This document shows, one piece after another, positions 15,582 through 26,263 of a stretch of DNA of 29,909 bases (positions are counted from its first letter, which is position 1; each line of letters opens with the position of its first letter). A program made the translations under genes and the position numbers. The notes beneath the pieces are model-generated. The model had not been told where the DNA came from and searched no databases. It saw only the letters and a program-made list of their open reading frames with translations. The stretch comes from Pseudomonadota bacterium (GTDB lineage Bacteria; Pseudomonadota; Gammaproteobacteria; Burkholderiales; Burkholderiaceae_D), in assembly GCA_023409175.1 (NCBI GenBank), contig JAEYIG010000212.1, positions 1 through 29,909 on the forward strand, written 5' to 3'.

Positions 15582-17237
15582 TCAACGGGACTTTAACATT
15601 TCCCGTGCGTGATTGACGGTGGCTTCCGTCATTTCGACACCGCCGAGCATGCGGGCGATCTCGGCAATGCGGTCTTCTTCAGCCAGCTCGACAATACGGG
15701 ACACCGGATGGGCCACCTTGTCGACAACCACCTTGCTGACCTGAAAATGCCTGTTTGCCTGGCTGGCAACCTGTGGGAGATGGGTAACGCACAACACCTG
15801 ATGGTCTTTGCCGAGCCGTTTCAATAACAAACCGACCACTTCGGCAACCGCTCCACCGACACCTGAATCCACTTCATCAAAAATAAGGGTCGGTGTTGCC
15901 GTTGCCTTCGATGCAATGACGGAAATGGCCAGCGAAATCCGTGCCAGCTCACCACCAGAGGCCACTTTTGCCAGCGGCCTCAACGTCGTACCGGCATGAC
16001 CGGCCACCAGAAATTCAACCTGATCGATACCATATGCATGAGGCGACCCGGACGATACGTCAATCGAAAACCGTCCGCCAGACATATGAAGGTCTTCCAT
16101 AATGGAAGTCACCATACCGCTCAATTCCCCGGCCGCTTCATGGCGTTTTCGCGAAACCGTTTCGGCCAGCTCAAAATAATGTCTTTTTGCTTCTGTTTCC
16201 TGTTTGCGAAGTCCGTCAAGATCGAAAAGTTCACCATACTTCTGGAGTTGGACTTTCTTTTCCTTCAATTCGGCATGCAGGGATTCAGGGGCAACCTTGA
16301 ACTGGCGGGAAGCCGAATGAAGCGCTTCCATTCTTTTTTCGACAGTATTCAACAACTCGGGGTCGAGATCTGCCCGGGAAAGATAATCCTTAAGGCCATA
16401 AGACGCTTCCTGCAACTGGATTTTTGCAGACTCGAGCAGCTCAACGATGGGTATCAGTTTCGGGTCAAATGCCGTCAGTTTCGACAAATTCTGCTCGAGG
16501 GCATGCAAACGGGATACGACAGGCTGGTCGGATTCGACAATCTCAGAGACGGCCTGTTCAGCGCCTTCAATCAGATTGGCTGCATGTGACAGGCGGTCAT
16601 GGTCACTGGTGACCTGTTCCCATTCACCCTCTTTGGGATCAATCTTTTCCAGTTCATTGAGCTGCCATTCCAGATGTTCCTTTTCGGCCAGGATTTTCCT
16701 GGAGTCGCTTTCGACTTCGGTGATTTTCCGGGCCAACTCCTGCCAGGACCGGTAACGCTGAGCCAATTCTTCCAGTTCTGCCTGCAGGCCGGCATGCCGG
16801 TCCAGAAGCAAACGCTGTTCATCCTGTTTCAGTAACAGCTGATGAGCGTGCTGGCCGTGGATATCGACCAGAAACGACGCGAGTTCACGCATTTGGGAAG
16901 TCGTCACGGCCACCCCATTGATAAACCCGCGGGATCGTCCCGAACTGTCAATCGTCCTGCGAATCAGTACGACATCCTCTTCGGCATCGATTTCATTGGC
17001 CTTGAGCCATTCAATGACGGCTTCGTTGACCGAAAATTCGGCACCGATATCCGCTTTGGCTTTTCCTTCCCGAACTACAGTGGAATCACCCCGGGCGCCT
17101 AGCGTCAATTGAAGGGCATCAATGAGAATGGACTTGCCCGCGCCCGTTTCACCCGTCAACGCGGAAAAACCGGAACTGAAATCCAGTTCCAGGCTGTCAA
17201 CAATAACGAAATCATGAACAGTCAGTGCCCGAAGCAT
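15582..17237 (-). CDS. recN: DNA repair protein RecN
   Basis: RecN is an SMC-like ATPase acting early at double-strand breaks with RecA. The protein has 551 residues (E. coli 553), with Walker A GETGAGKS (about 29-36) at the N-terminus, a long coiled-coil middle (about 150-370) and the C-terminal ABC signature region plus Walker B (TLIFDEVDSGVGG). This head-coil-head layout is diagnostic. The ATG at 17237 encodes MLRALTVHDFVIVD, typical of the family. It lies 49 bases downstream of nadK on the same strand, a common pairing. I could not identify a LexA box, because I do not know the consensus for this organism. Confidence 0.96.
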   Translation of the reverse strand: MLRALTVHDFVIVDSLELDFSSGFSALTGETGAGKSILIDALQLTLGARGDSTVVREGKAKADIGAEFSVNEAVIEWLKANEIDAEEDVVLIRRTIDSSGRSRGFINGVAVTTSQMRELASFLVDIHGQHAHQLLLKQDEQRLLLDRHAGLQAELEELAQRYRSWQELARKITEVESDSRKILAEKEHLEWQLNELEKIDPKEGEWEQVTSDHDRLSHAANLIEGAEQAVSEIVESDQPVVSRLHALEQNLSKLTAFDPKLIPIVELLESAKIQLQEASYGLKDYLSRADLDPELLNTVEKRMEALHSASRQFKVAPESLHAELKEKKVQLQKYGELFDLDGLRKQETEAKRHYFELAETVSRKRHEAAGELSGMVTSIMEDLHMSGGRFSIDVSSGSPHAYGIDQVEFLVAGHAGTTLRPLAKVASGGELARISLAISVIASKATATPTLIFDEVDSGVGGAVAEVVGLLLKRLGKDHQVLCVTHLPQVASQANRHFQVSKVVVDKVAHPVSRIVELAEEDRIAEIARMLGGVEMTEATVNHAREMLKSR

Positions 17238-17286
17238 GTGAAATTTACGTTCCGATGAACCAGCTAATTAATGAATGCGAAAAAAG

Positions 17287-18180
17287 CTAATCAATGACTT
17301 TTTCACGTCTGGATATTTCATTCCAGTGCAACTTGTTACGCAAGGTATCGTAATAACTCCATCCCATTGGATGAAGGAATGTAATCGTATCGGATGAACG
17401 CTTGATAAAGATCCGGTCTGAATTTTTCAGGCTTGCAAAAGACTGCGAATCGAAATTGATGCTGGGCAGGTTGGCGTCCACAACCTCAACGACGATCTCA
17501 CTGGTATCCGGAATGACAATAGGACGGTTCGACAGGGTATGCGGAGCAATCGAGACCAGCACGATACCGGCCAGATTCGGATGCAACATCGGGCCACCCG
17601 CAGACAATGAATAGGCGGTCGAACCGGTTGGCGTGGAAATGATGAGGCCATCCGAGCGCTGCTGATACATAAAGTGGCCATCCACGTGAACACGAAGGTC
17701 GATCATACCCGAACCGCCGCCACGGGAAATGACGATATCGTTAAAAGCCACGGCATGATGCACCGTTTCCCCCGCACGGATAATGGAACCTTCCAGCAGA
17801 AACCGCTGTTCGGAAATATATTTTCCTTTCAGCATTTTATCCAGCACGAGCAACATCCGGTTTAACGGAATGTCAGCCATGAAACCCAGATGCCCGTGGT
17901 TGATACCGATCATCGGGACACTGTAGGGCGCCAATTGGCGTGAAATCCCCAGCATGGTCCCGTCACCACCGATAACGATAGCCGCTTCAGCCTGAGCGCC
18001 GATTTCTTCCAGATTCATCGAAACTATGCCCGGCGTCGAAATATTGGCCGCCGTTTCAGATTCGTAAACAACAGTATGGCCAGCCTCCGCCAGGAAATTG
18101 GCGACTTTCTCCATCGACTGGATAATACTGCTGATATACACCCTCGATACGAGTGCGAAAACTTTCTTTTTTGCCTGCAT
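17287..18180 (-). CDS. nadK: NAD kinase
   Basis: NAD kinase phosphorylates NAD+ to NADP+ using ATP, in the cytosol. From the ATG at 18180 the product has 297 residues (E. coli 292). It shows the GGDGTMLG motif, the following GINHGHLGFMADI segment and the STPTGSTAYSLSAGGP region. The frame stays open to 18261 upstream, but the extra residues are not family-like and the start at 18180 (MQAKKKVFALVSRVY) fits relatives better. A weak CGGA element precedes the ATG. It diverges from hrcA across a 328-base AT-rich gap and probably leads a nadK-recN unit. Confidence 0.95.
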   Translation of the reverse strand: MQAKKKVFALVSRVYISSIIQSMEKVANFLAEAGHTVVYESETAANISTPGIVSMNLEEIGAQAEAAIVIGGDGTMLGISRQLAPYSVPMIGINHGHLGFMADIPLNRMLLVLDKMLKGKYISEQRFLLEGSIIRAGETVHHAVAFNDIVISRGGGSGMIDLRVHVDGHFMYQQRSDGLIISTPTGSTAYSLSAGGPMLHPNLAGIVLVSIAPHTLSNRPIVIPDTSEIVVEVVDANLPSINFDSQSFASLKNSDRIFIKRSSDTITFLHPMGWSYYDTLRNKLHWNEISRREKVID

Positions 18181-18375
18181 TTTTATCCGAGAATTAGCTA
18201 TAACGAACAGTTTCAGATTACACCAAAAAACCCGTTCTGAAACAGAAAAAATTCCAAACAAATAACATAATCGCCCAAAATTCCGTTTTTCTCCGTTAAT
18301 TTATCAGGCTGAGTGCAGTAAAAATCCCACAAAAAACAGGTAATTTTTCTGGCAGGAAAGACACAACTTTCAGAT

Positions 18376-18402
18376 TTTGAGATTTTCAGGACATTCTCAT
18401 GT
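18376..18402 (+). promoter_or_regulatory. Candidate sigma-32-like promoter of hrcA
   Basis: TTTGAG (18376-18381; four of six positions of CTTGAA) is followed after 13 bases by TCTCATGT (18395-18402; five of the seven specified bases of CCCCATnT). It is weaker than the grpE promoter. If used, transcription would start near 18409 and the leader would include the inverted repeat at 18424-18481. Call by eye. Confidence 0.35.
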
Positions 18403-18423
18403 CAAAAAATCGTTATAAATCAT

Positions 18424-18481
18424 TTAAGATCATATTGCCAGCAAAACAGGTAAATCAACAGGATATATAATGTGATCTTAA
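18424..18481 (+). repeat. Long imperfect inverted repeat upstream of hrcA
   Basis: TTAAGATCATATTG (18424-18437) pairs with TAATGTGATCTTAA (18468-18481): 12 of 14 positions are Watson-Crick and the other two would be G.U in RNA. The core TAAGATCA / TGATCTTA is perfect. The loop has 30 bases. The 3' arm overlaps most of a perfect TATAAT (18466-18471) that has no good -35. It ends 27 bases before the hrcA ATG, so it could be a leader hairpin or a two-half-site operator. Confidence 0.55.
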
Positions 18482-18508
18482 TATTTTTCCATAAAAAAGA
18501 ACTTCCAA

Positions 18509-19531
18509 ATGTCTCTTGAGCCACGCGCACTGACGTTATTGAAAACTCTGGTCGAACGGTATATCGCCGAAGGTCAGCCAGTCGGTTCACGCGCCCTGTC
18601 GAAGCTGTCCAACCTGGACTTGTCTCCGGCAACCATCAGGAACATCATGGCCGATCTGGAAGAGATGGGATTCGTATCCAGCCCGCATACATCTGCCGGC
18701 AGGGTTCCGACACCGAGAGGTTATCGGGTTTTTGTCGATACCCTCCTGACAGTCCAGCCCGTCAGTGAAAGTATGATCGAATCGAATCTCCAGTTAAGTC
18801 CGCAACTGGGAAAACCACAGAAAATCATTTCAAATGCAGCGCAAATGCTGTCGTCGCTGACCCGGTTTGCCGGCGTCGTCCTTTCTCCACAACATGAATC
18901 CGCTTTCAGGCAAATAGAATTTTTGCGGCTTTCCGAGAAACGGATATTGCTGGTTATCGTGACGCCAAACGGTGATGTCCAGAACCGCCTGCTTCTGACT
19001 GAAGTTGATTACACACCTTCACAGCTTAATGAAGCGGCCAATTACATCAACAGCCATTACAATGGCCTGAGTTTCAATGAAATCCGGCTGCGTCTGCAAA
19101 ACGAACTCAAGGAAATCCATGGCGACCTTTCCAGACTGATGCAGACGGCGATTGAAGCCGGCGATGAAACGGTATCGGAAAACAGCGATGATGTCGTTAT
19201 CGCAGGCGAAAACAACCTGTTGAATGTCAATGACTTTGCCTACGACATCAACTCCCTGCGCAAGCTGTTCGACATGTTTGAACAGAAAACGGCTCTGATG
19301 CAATTGCTGGACGTTTCCAGCAAAGCCAGCGGCATCCAGATCTATATTGGCGGCGAATCCCAACTGCTTCCAACGGAAGACATGAGCGTCGTCACTGCTC
19401 CCTATCAGGTCAATGGCAAGATTGTCGGCACCCTTGGCGTCATCGGGCCAACCCGGATGGCTTATCAGAAAGTCATTCCGATTGTGGACATTACAGCGCG
19501 CCTGCTTTCAAACGCGCTGAGCCATTCCTGA
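18509..19531 (+). CDS. hrcA: Heat-inducible transcription repressor HrcA
   Basis: HrcA represses heat-shock genes by binding CIRCE. The 340-residue protein has the N-terminal winged-helix domain (about 1-75), including [30 protein letters not shown] and the wing with [20 protein letters not shown], then the GAF-like dimerisation domain and the conserved C-terminal [12 protein letters not shown]. The ATG at 18509 gives a start close to the DNA-binding helix, as in relatives; the ribosome-binding site is poor. The only CIRCE seen in this window is at rpoH; none precedes hrcA or grpE-dnaK-dnaJ. It converges on pyrF with only 13 bases between stops and no visible terminator. Confidence 0.96.
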   Translation: MSLEPRALTLLKTLVERYIAEGQPVGSRALSKLSNLDLSPATIRNIMADLEEMGFVSSPHTSAGRVPTPRGYRVFVDTLLTVQPVSESMIESNLQLSPQLGKPQKIISNAAQMLSSLTRFAGVVLSPQHESAFRQIEFLRLSEKRILLVIVTPNGDVQNRLLLTEVDYTPSQLNEAANYINSHYNGLSFNEIRLRLQNELKEIHGDLSRLMQTAIEAGDETVSENSDDVVIAGENNLLNVNDFAYDINSLRKLFDMFEQKTALMQLLDVSSKASGIQIYIGGESQLLPTEDMSVVTAPYQVNGKIVGTLGVIGPTRMAYQKVIPIVDITARLLSNALSHS

Positions 19532-19544
19532 GCTTCCAACAGTA

Positions 19545-20375
19545 TTAACGGAAACGGTTGATCTCGTCACGCGTCCTGATAGCGGCCTGACGGGAAACTA
19601 AAGCGTAACCTTCATTCCGGTCGATTCCGGCATATAAAATCGCACGCGATGAATTGATCATCATGCCTGTGCCATTTGCCGTACGTCCGGCATTGACTGT
19701 CGCTTCAATGTCCCCCCCCTGAGCGCCAATACCCGGAATCAGCAGAGGCATATCGCCGATAATCGCCCGAACCTCGGCCACCTCATGAGGGAAGGTAGCG
19801 CCGACGACCATTGCACATTGCCCGTTTGTATTCCACTTTTCGGCAACCAGATGGGCGACATGCTGATACAAAGGAATCGTTTTTCCCGATTCGCTTACTT
19901 TCAGAAACTGAAGGTCCGACCCGCCAGGATTCGACGTACGCGCCAGGACGATAGCGCCCTTGTCTTTATATTCCAGATAAGGTTCAACCGAGTCAAACCC
20001 CATGTATGGACTCAGGGTAACGGCATCGGCCTGATAGCGTTCAAACACTTCGCGCGCATATTGCTGTGCGGTGGCACCGATATCGCCACGCTTGGCATCC
20101 AGAATGATCGGAATATCAGGATAATTCTCACGGATATAAGCGCAAATGGCCTCAAGTTGATTTTCCGCTCTCGCTGCATGAAAATACGCAATCTGTGGCT
20201 TGAACGCGCAGACAAGATCGGCGGTCGAATCGATAATGTTTTTACAAAAGGTAAAAATGGAATCGGGTTGATTACGGAGATATTCAGGGAAGCGCTTGGT
20301 GTCAGGGTCCAATCCGACGCAGAGAAGCGAATTGCTTTTTTCCCAGGCAGCCGATAGTTTTTCAATAAATGTCAC
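19545..20375 (-). CDS. pyrF: Orotidine-5'-phosphate decarboxylase (type 2), GTG start
   Basis: PyrF converts OMP to UMP, the last step of de novo pyrimidine synthesis. The 276-residue protein belongs to the longer type 2 subgroup. It shows the N-terminal [14 protein letters not shown], the catalytic [17 protein letters not shown] (the D-x-K-x-x-D charged network) and the C-terminal phosphate-binding [12 protein letters not shown]. The start is a GTG at 20375 preceded by GGAGATATT; no ATG lies near the conserved N-terminus. It diverges from the DMT transporter with 51 bases between the starts. Confidence 0.95.
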   Translation of the reverse strand: MTFIEKLSAAWEKSNSLLCVGLDPDTKRFPEYLRNQPDSIFTFCKNIIDSTADLVCAFKPQIAYFHAARAENQLEAICAYIRENYPDIPIILDAKRGDIGATAQQYAREVFERYQADAVTLSPYMGFDSVEPYLEYKDKGAIVLARTSNPGGSDLQFLKVSESGKTIPLYQHVAHLVAEKWNTNGQCAMVVGATFPHEVAEVRAIIGDMPLLIPGIGAQGGDIEATVNAGRTANGTGMMINSSRAILYAGIDRNEGYALVSRQAAIRTRDEINRFR

Positions 20376-20426
20376 TGTAATATCTCCGTTAATAAAAATT
20401 GCATCGCCCCATATTATCGCCCAGCT

Positions 20427-21341
20427 ATGTCACAGTTATCCAGAAAAGAATGGCTTTTGCTCCTGTTTCTTACCATTTGCTGGGGATTCAGCTGGCCCAT
20501 CATGAAATTCGGCATCCGTTATTTCCCTCCAATAACATTCCGCACACTGGGTCTGCTCGGCGCTTTACCGGTATTGTTCATATTTGCACGTTCACAACAT
20601 GCCTCACTCGCCATCCCACCCAAACAACTCTTGCCGCTGATCAGGCTTTCCATACCGAACGTGCTGGTCTGGAATACGATGATCATTCTGGGGATAGGCA
20701 TGCTGTCGTCCGGACGCGCGGCCATTCTCGGCTATACCATGCCGATCTGGGCAGTCCTGGCTGGCTATATCCTGTATCGGGACAAATTAAGCCGCATGGC
20801 CTGGTTTGGCGTGATCTGCGCAGGAAGCGGTGCGCTGCTTTTATTGTCCGGTGAATTTTCCAACATTACCGGAAAACCCCTCGGAACGATCCTTGTCCTG
20901 ATAGGAGCCTGCGGGTGGGGATACGGCACCGTCGAAATGCGGAAAACGGTCCTTCCCATGCCATCCATCGCGGTCACCTTCTGGATGATAGCCATCAGTG
21001 CCATTCCACTGACGGTTTACACCCTCATTTTCGAACATTCGAAATGGCATATGCATGTGGACGGATGGGGATGGGCGACGATCGCCTATAATGGCATTCT
21101 CGTTTTCGGAATGGCCAATATCATCTGGATCCAGATGGCAAGAAAATTGCCACCTGTCGTCTCCAGCCTTTCCGTCATGATGATCCCGGTCGTAGGCGTC
21201 TTTTCGGGATCACTGCTTCTGTCGGAAACGCCAAGATGGCAGGATTATGCCGCCCTGATACTGATACTGGCGTCCATGAGTTCTGTCCTGTTGAAACCCC
21301 CTACCCGCAAGGGCAAGACTGGCGCCGATAAAGGGCCATGA
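20427..21341 (+). CDS. DMT-superfamily (EamA) transporter
   Basis: A 304-residue inner-membrane protein with about ten predicted transmembrane segments arranged as two EamA repeats. The first repeat starts with [23 protein letters not shown] and PITFRTLG. The second includes [15 protein letters not shown] and, near its end, [29 protein letters not shown], the typical pre-C-terminal EamA motif. Members export amino acids, metabolites or drugs; the substrate cannot be told from sequence. The ATG at 20427 lacks a clear Shine-Dalgarno sequence. It diverges from pyrF and converges on the diguanylate cyclase with 25 bases between stops. Confidence 0.88.
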   Translation: MSQLSRKEWLLLLFLTICWGFSWPIMKFGIRYFPPITFRTLGLLGALPVLFIFARSQHASLAIPPKQLLPLIRLSIPNVLVWNTMIILGIGMLSSGRAAILGYTMPIWAVLAGYILYRDKLSRMAWFGVICAGSGALLLLSGEFSNITGKPLGTILVLIGACGWGYGTVEMRKTVLPMPSIAVTFWMIAISAIPLTVYTLIFEHSKWHMHVDGWGWATIAYNGILVFGMANIIWIQMARKLPPVVSSLSVMMIPVVGVFSGSLLLSETPRWQDYAALILILASMSSVLLKPPTRKGKTGADKGP

Positions 21342-21366
21342 AGAAAGAAACACATCTGTTAAAGGC

Positions 21367-22977
21367 TTAACGTCCACGCCTGTCGACCAGACTCTGCAAC
21401 TGGTCGGAATAAACGCAATATTGCGCCTTGCCACTGCGTTTGGCCGATAAAAGGGCCAGGTCGCTTTGCTTGATCAACTGATCAATCGGCATATCGGGTT
21501 CCGTCGTAAATGCAACGCCAATACTGGCCGAGAGGATTTTCATATTTTCGGAAGTATCGAACATTCTTTGCATTTCCCGGAGAATATAGGCCGCCTTTTT
21601 CTCCAGATTTTCCTGCGTACATGGCTCGACAATGGCAATCAGGAATTCATCACCGCCAATACGGCAGATCAGGTCATCCGGACAACAGGACGTCAACGTT
21701 TCACTGACACTTTTCAGGGTATCGTCACCGACTTGATGGCCATACAAATCATTTATCAGCTTGAAATTGTCAAGATCGACGTAGAGGAGACTGATTTGTG
21801 GGGCTGAGCGGCTTTCCTCAATTTTTTCGTAGAAGAACCGGCGGTTGTAGAGTCCCGTCAGAACATCCGTATTGGCGCTCAACAAAATACACTGCTCGAA
21901 TGTCCGTTCAGTGGTGACATCCCGGCAAATGCATAGCTGTCCAATAAACCTGTCGAACACATCGACAATCGGTTCTTCGCTGATTTCGACTATCCGGAGT
22001 ACCCCGTCATGATACAGGCTGACCTCAATCCTACCGTTTTCATTCACTTTCGAGTCTTTGGATATGGTCTTTTTCCAGATGTCGAAATTCACGCCGATCA
22101 TATCGGACGGTTTGACCCGGAAATATTCCTCGAACTTGTTATTGATATCCGTTATCCGTCCCTTGTCGTCATAAACCATAATGGCAAAAGGCATGCTCCG
22201 GAGAATGATTTCCAGTTCGACTGTAATATTACTCAGGTCGGTGACGTCATGCGCGACGCCAACCGTTCCCATCAACTCACCATCTTCATCAAAGAGGGGA
22301 GACTTATAAGTCTTGAATTGGCGCATGCCCTGTTTGCTGATGACCTTTTCATCAAACACACAGGTTTTGCGGGCCTTCATGACCACTTCTTCGGACTCAA
22401 TGCAGATAAATTCGCCCTTGGCATAATCTTCAGGTGCAATATCCCAGATGTAATTATGGCCACGTCCCTGGACGTCATCCCTTTTCTTCCCGACGGCATT
22501 GCAAAAGGCATTGTTCACTTTAAGGTGCAGACCATTCATGTCCTTGAACCACATCAGGTCAGGAATGCTGTCCATCGCTGTCTGAAGATAAGTATGGGTC
22601 AGGTAATGATCTTTTCTCAACTTAATCTGAGCCAACAGCTTCTTCAGTTGAAATGAAATAAAGGAGGCAGAAAGCGGCTTTGCCCAGATATCCGTGCAGG
22701 CTTCCATATCCGTAGCAGAAAGGAAACCGATTTCCTCTGGAGTGCCGCAAAATACAAGGGAAGCGTTTTTCTTGCACAGGGAACGTACGTCAGCGGGTTT
22801 TTCCGGAATGGGCAAATCGAGGATGACTATATCGGCATTCCGGACTTCTTCTGCATTGAATTCAGAAAAAAAGCCGGGAAAATGCTCGAAATTTTCCAGC
22901 GGTTCAATTTTTTCCAGTTGCGACATCCACTCACAGTCACTACTGAAGATTTTTATGGCAAGTTTGCACTGGTACAT
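21367..22977 (-). CDS. Diguanylate cyclase with receiver-like, PAS-PAS and GGDEF domains
   Basis: A predicted 536-residue soluble c-di-GMP synthase. Residues about 1-118 resemble a response-regulator receiver: a possible phospho-acceptor D54 (VILDLP) and the conserved lysine K100 followed by P101, but the usual acidic pair after strand 1 and the Ser/Thr after strand 4 (here VFCG) are not clear. Two PAS domains follow (about 128-250 and 255-360), then GGDEF (about 365-530) with metal-ligand D401, the catalytic GGDEF at 441-445 and SIGVAF. The inhibitory RxxD site, five residues before GGDEF, reads CPDD (C432-D435), so the arginine is absent. No transmembrane segment. The ATG at 22977 follows GGAGGA; a TTG eight codons upstream is also open. 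Confidence 0.9.
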   Translation of the reverse strand: MYQCKLAIKIFSSDCEWMSQLEKIEPLENFEHFPGFFSEFNAEEVRNADIVILDLPIPEKPADVRSLCKKNASLVFCGTPEEIGFLSATDMEACTDIWAKPLSASFISFQLKKLLAQIKLRKDHYLTHTYLQTAMDSIPDLMWFKDMNGLHLKVNNAFCNAVGKKRDDVQGRGHNYIWDIAPEDYAKGEFICIESEEVVMKARKTCVFDEKVISKQGMRQFKTYKSPLFDEDGELMGTVGVAHDVTDLSNITVELEIILRSMPFAIMVYDDKGRITDINNKFEEYFRVKPSDMIGVNFDIWKKTISKDSKVNENGRIEVSLYHDGVLRIVEISEEPIVDVFDRFIGQLCICRDVTTERTFEQCILLSANTDVLTGLYNRRFFYEKIEESRSAPQISLLYVDLDNFKLINDLYGHQVGDDTLKSVSETLTSCCPDDLICRIGGDEFLIAIVEPCTQENLEKKAAYILREMQRMFDTSENMKILSASIGVAFTTEPDMPIDQLIKQSDLALLSAKRSGKAQYCVYSDQLQSLVDRRGR

Positions 22978-23163
22978 AAGTCCTCCACAACACAAATACA
23001 AAGATGCCTTTTGTCATTTAACCGGAAACCATACAATGGGCATTTATTCACCAAAACCAGTATTTCCTAGTCTTTCCATAGAGAATAACATTACTGGAAA
23101 ATTTATATTACAAAAAAACCTTTGAAAATCATTCTACATGTAAACATCTGATAAAAGCACAAC

Positions 23164-23190
23164 AAAAAAGGCAGCGTTCGCTGCCTTTTT
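23164..23190 (-). terminator. Rho-independent terminator of hppA
   Basis: An 11-bp stem AAAAAGGCAGC / GCTGCCTTTTT (23165-23175 with 23180-23190) with a GTTC loop. On the minus strand it follows the hppA stop by 19 bases and runs into TTTTTT. The plus-strand copy also has a T-run, but no plus-strand gene leads into it. Confidence 0.88.
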
Positions 23191-23209
23191 CAAATCAATG
23201 CAATTTTGT

Positions 23210-25387
23210 TTACTTCTTTTCAACTTTTGCATCTTTCGACTGCGTATTGCAATCATTCTCGATAATGATAACGCTAGGTGGTTTGACCGCATCCGAAGCC
23301 GCCGGAGCGACGACAGCAGCCGGTTTTTCCACTGGAGCGACATACCCTGCCGTCAAAGGCAGCATCGGAACGACCAGCAGCGCAACGATGTTGATAATCT
23401 TGATCAGCGGGTTGACAGCAGGGCCAGCCGTATCCTTGTAAGGATCACCGACGGTATCACCCGTAACGGCAGCCTTGTGCGCCTCGGAACCCTTGCCGCC
23501 GAAGAAACCGTCCTCGATGTATTTCTTGGCATTATCCCAGGCACCACCACCCGTGGTCATCGAAATGGCAACGAAAAGACCGGTCACAATCGTACCCATC
23601 AATACGCCACCGAGTGCGGCAGGCCCCAGAGCCAGACCGACAACGATCGGAACGATAACAGGCAAGAGGGACGGCAAAATCATTTCCTTGATCGCAGCAG
23701 ACGTCAGCATATCGACAGCCTTGTCGTATTGCGGCTTTGCCGTGCCTTCCATAATGCCAGGGATTTCCTTGAACTGGCGACGGACTTCAACGACGACCGA
23801 ACCGGCTGCACGACCGACCGCTTCCATCGCCATCGCGGCGAACAAGTAAGGAATCAGACCACCGATAATCAGGCCGATAATAACTCTCGGATTGGACAAA
23901 TCGAACGATGTCGACAAACCGATGGAATCCAGAGCATGGGTATAGTCAGCGAACAAAACAAGCGCAGCCAGACCAGCTGAACCGATTGCATAGCCTTTCG
24001 TTACGGCCTTGGTCGTATTACCGACCGCATCCAGCGGGTCGGTAACGGCACGGACGGACTCGGGCATACCGGCCATTTCAGCAATACCACCAGCATTGTC
24101 GGTAATTGGACCGTATGCGTCGAGCGCAACGACGATACCAGCCATCGACAACATGGAAGTCGCCGCAATGGCAACACCATACAAACCGCCACAGAACTGA
24201 TAAGCGATGAAAATAGCAGCACAAACGGCAAGCACAGGATAAGCCGTCGATTTCATCGAAACGCCCAGACCGGCAATGATGTTGGTGCCGTGTCCGGTCG
24301 TGGAAGCTTCAGCAATATGCTTGACCGGTTTGAAATCGGTACCCGTATAGTATTCCGTGATGTAAACCATCAGCCCCGTCAGAACAATACCGACGACCGA
24401 TGCGCCGATCATCTGGTAACGCATGTCTTCAGGCATGATCCACCAGGTCACGCCCACAAAACCGATGAGCGACAGGATGGCTGACCACCAAAGTCCCTTG
24501 TACAGGGCAGACATGACCTTCTTGTTCGGGTCGGCTTTGACCATCGAACAACCGATGATGGAACCGATAATCGAAACGCCACCCAGCAATAAGGGATAAA
24601 TGATTGCCTGGGTTGTTGCACTCGTGATCAACAGGGAGCCCAACAGCATGGTTGCGATCAGCGTCACGACGTAGGTTTCGAACAGGTCGGCTGCCATACC
24701 CGCACAGTCGCCGACGTTATCGCCAACGTTGTCGGCAATAACGGCCGGGTTACGGGGATCATCTTCAGGAATGCCTGCTTCAACCTTGCCGACCAGATCG
24801 GCGCCAACGTCAGCGCCCTTGGTAAAGATACCGCCGCCAAGACGGGCAAAAATCGAAATCAGGGATGCACCAAATGCGAGGCCGACCAGAGGTTTGATCA
24901 GATCATGAGGAGAAAGGAGCGCGGCTGAAGGCATATAGCTCAGCACGACATAAAAGAGGGAAACACCCAACAGTCCAAGGCCTGCCACGAGCATACCGGT
25001 AATGGCGCCCCCACGGAAAGCGACGTTTAACGCACTCTGCATGCCATTGACAGCTGCCTGTGCGGTACGGACATTGGCCTTGACGGAAACATTCATACCG
25101 ATGAAACCGCAGGCCCCGGACAAAACGGCCCCGATAAGAAATCCGATTGCCGTCGGCCAGCCCAGTCCCGGAATGAAACCGATGATGATAAACAGGACAA
25201 CGCCGACAATACCGATCGTCCGGTACTGTCTTGCAAGATACGCAGCGGCACCCTGCTCGATGGCATGCGCAATTTCCTGCATCCTTTCATTCCCGGCGTC
25301 CTTTGCCAGAATCCAGCTTCGGGTAACCAGACCGTAAATCACGGCCAGTACTCCGCAAGCAACGGCAAACCACAAACCTACAGCCAT
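23210..25387 (-). CDS. hppA: Membrane-bound proton-translocating pyrophosphatase, predicted K+-independent
   Basis: A 725-residue polytopic membrane enzyme (about 16 transmembrane helices) that hydrolyses pyrophosphate and pumps H+. The substrate loops are clear: [18 protein letters not shown] (193-210) with [10 protein letters not shown] just after, [12 protein letters not shown] (423-434) and [15 protein letters not shown] (642-656). The ion-selectivity segment reads GNTTKAVT, giving Lys at 460 and Thr at 463, the residues associated with K+-independent H+-pumping members. After the last helix (about residue 680) there is an unusual tail of about 45 residues rich in Ala, Pro and Val, ending [19 protein letters not shown] precedes the ATG. 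The enzyme recovers biosynthetic PPi energy, which would suit an energy-limited organism. Confidence 0.96.
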   Translation of the reverse strand: MAVGLWFAVACGVLAVIYGLVTRSWILAKDAGNERMQEIAHAIEQGAAAYLARQYRTIGIVGVVLFIIIGFIPGLGWPTAIGFLIGAVLSGACGFIGMNVSVKANVRTAQAAVNGMQSALNVAFRGGAITGMLVAGLGLLGVSLFYVVLSYMPSAALLSPHDLIKPLVGLAFGASLISIFARLGGGIFTKGADVGADLVGKVEAGIPEDDPRNPAVIADNVGDNVGDCAGMAADLFETYVVTLIATMLLGSLLITSATTQAIIYPLLLGGVSIIGSIIGCSMVKADPNKKVMSALYKGLWWSAILSLIGFVGVTWWIMPEDMRYQMIGASVVGIVLTGLMVYITEYYTGTDFKPVKHIAEASTTGHGTNIIAGLGVSMKSTAYPVLAVCAAIFIAYQFCGGLYGVAIAATSMLSMAGIVVALDAYGPITDNAGGIAEMAGMPESVRAVTDPLDAVGNTTKAVTKGYAIGSAGLAALVLFADYTHALDSIGLSTSFDLSNPRVIIGLIIGGLIPYLFAAMAMEAVGRAAGSVVVEVRRQFKEIPGIMEGTAKPQYDKAVDMLTSAAIKEMILPSLLPVIVPIVVGLALGPAALGGVLMGTIVTGLFVAISMTTGGGAWDNAKKYIEDGFFGGKGSEAHKAAVTGDTVGDPYKDTAGPAVNPLIKIINIVALLVVPMLPLTAGYVAPVEKPAAVVAPAASDAVKPPSVIIIENDCNTQSKDAKVEKK

Positions 25388-25454
25388 AATGACTCCTTTA
25401 TCAGATTGACGTTTACTTCAGTTTAATGCGAATGTCTATTGCCTACGAGTGAGT

Positions 25455-26171
<717 letters not shown>

Positions 26172-26263
26172 TCACGCCAATATACGGCAAGCCATCCTCG
26201 AAATAACCGATTCTACCTTGGAATCCAAACAAATTCGACAATTGTCAATAAGGTTTGTTGCAA

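Larger units (their letters stand above)
18181..18508. other. Divergent nadK-hrcA intergenic region, 328 bases
   Basis: A noncoding stretch clearly richer in A and T than its surroundings. It holds a candidate sigma-32-like promoter (18376-18402), a small inverted repeat GACAT-TCTC-ATGTC (18390-18403), a perfect TATAAT (18466-18471) and a long imperfect inverted repeat (18424-18481), all pointing to hrcA control. I see no CIRCE, no convincing small gene and no terminator. I could not place a confident nadK promoter. Confidence 0.7.

Noticed and set aside
18309..18322. GAGTGCAGTAA upstream of hrcA as a half CIRCE
   Set aside because: Only part of one arm matches and nothing resembling TTAGCACTC lies nine bases before it, so it is not a CIRCE.
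18435..18471. TTGCCA with TATAAT as a sigma-70 promoter for hrcA
   Set aside because: The -10 is perfect but the spacer is 25 bases, too long for a normal promoter; better -35 choices at 17-18 bases are poor.
23198..23980. A 260-codon plus-strand frame opposite the 3' part of hppA
   Set aside because: Arg/Asn/Asp-rich shadow of the hppA membrane helices; no family resemblance and it overlaps the hppA terminator.
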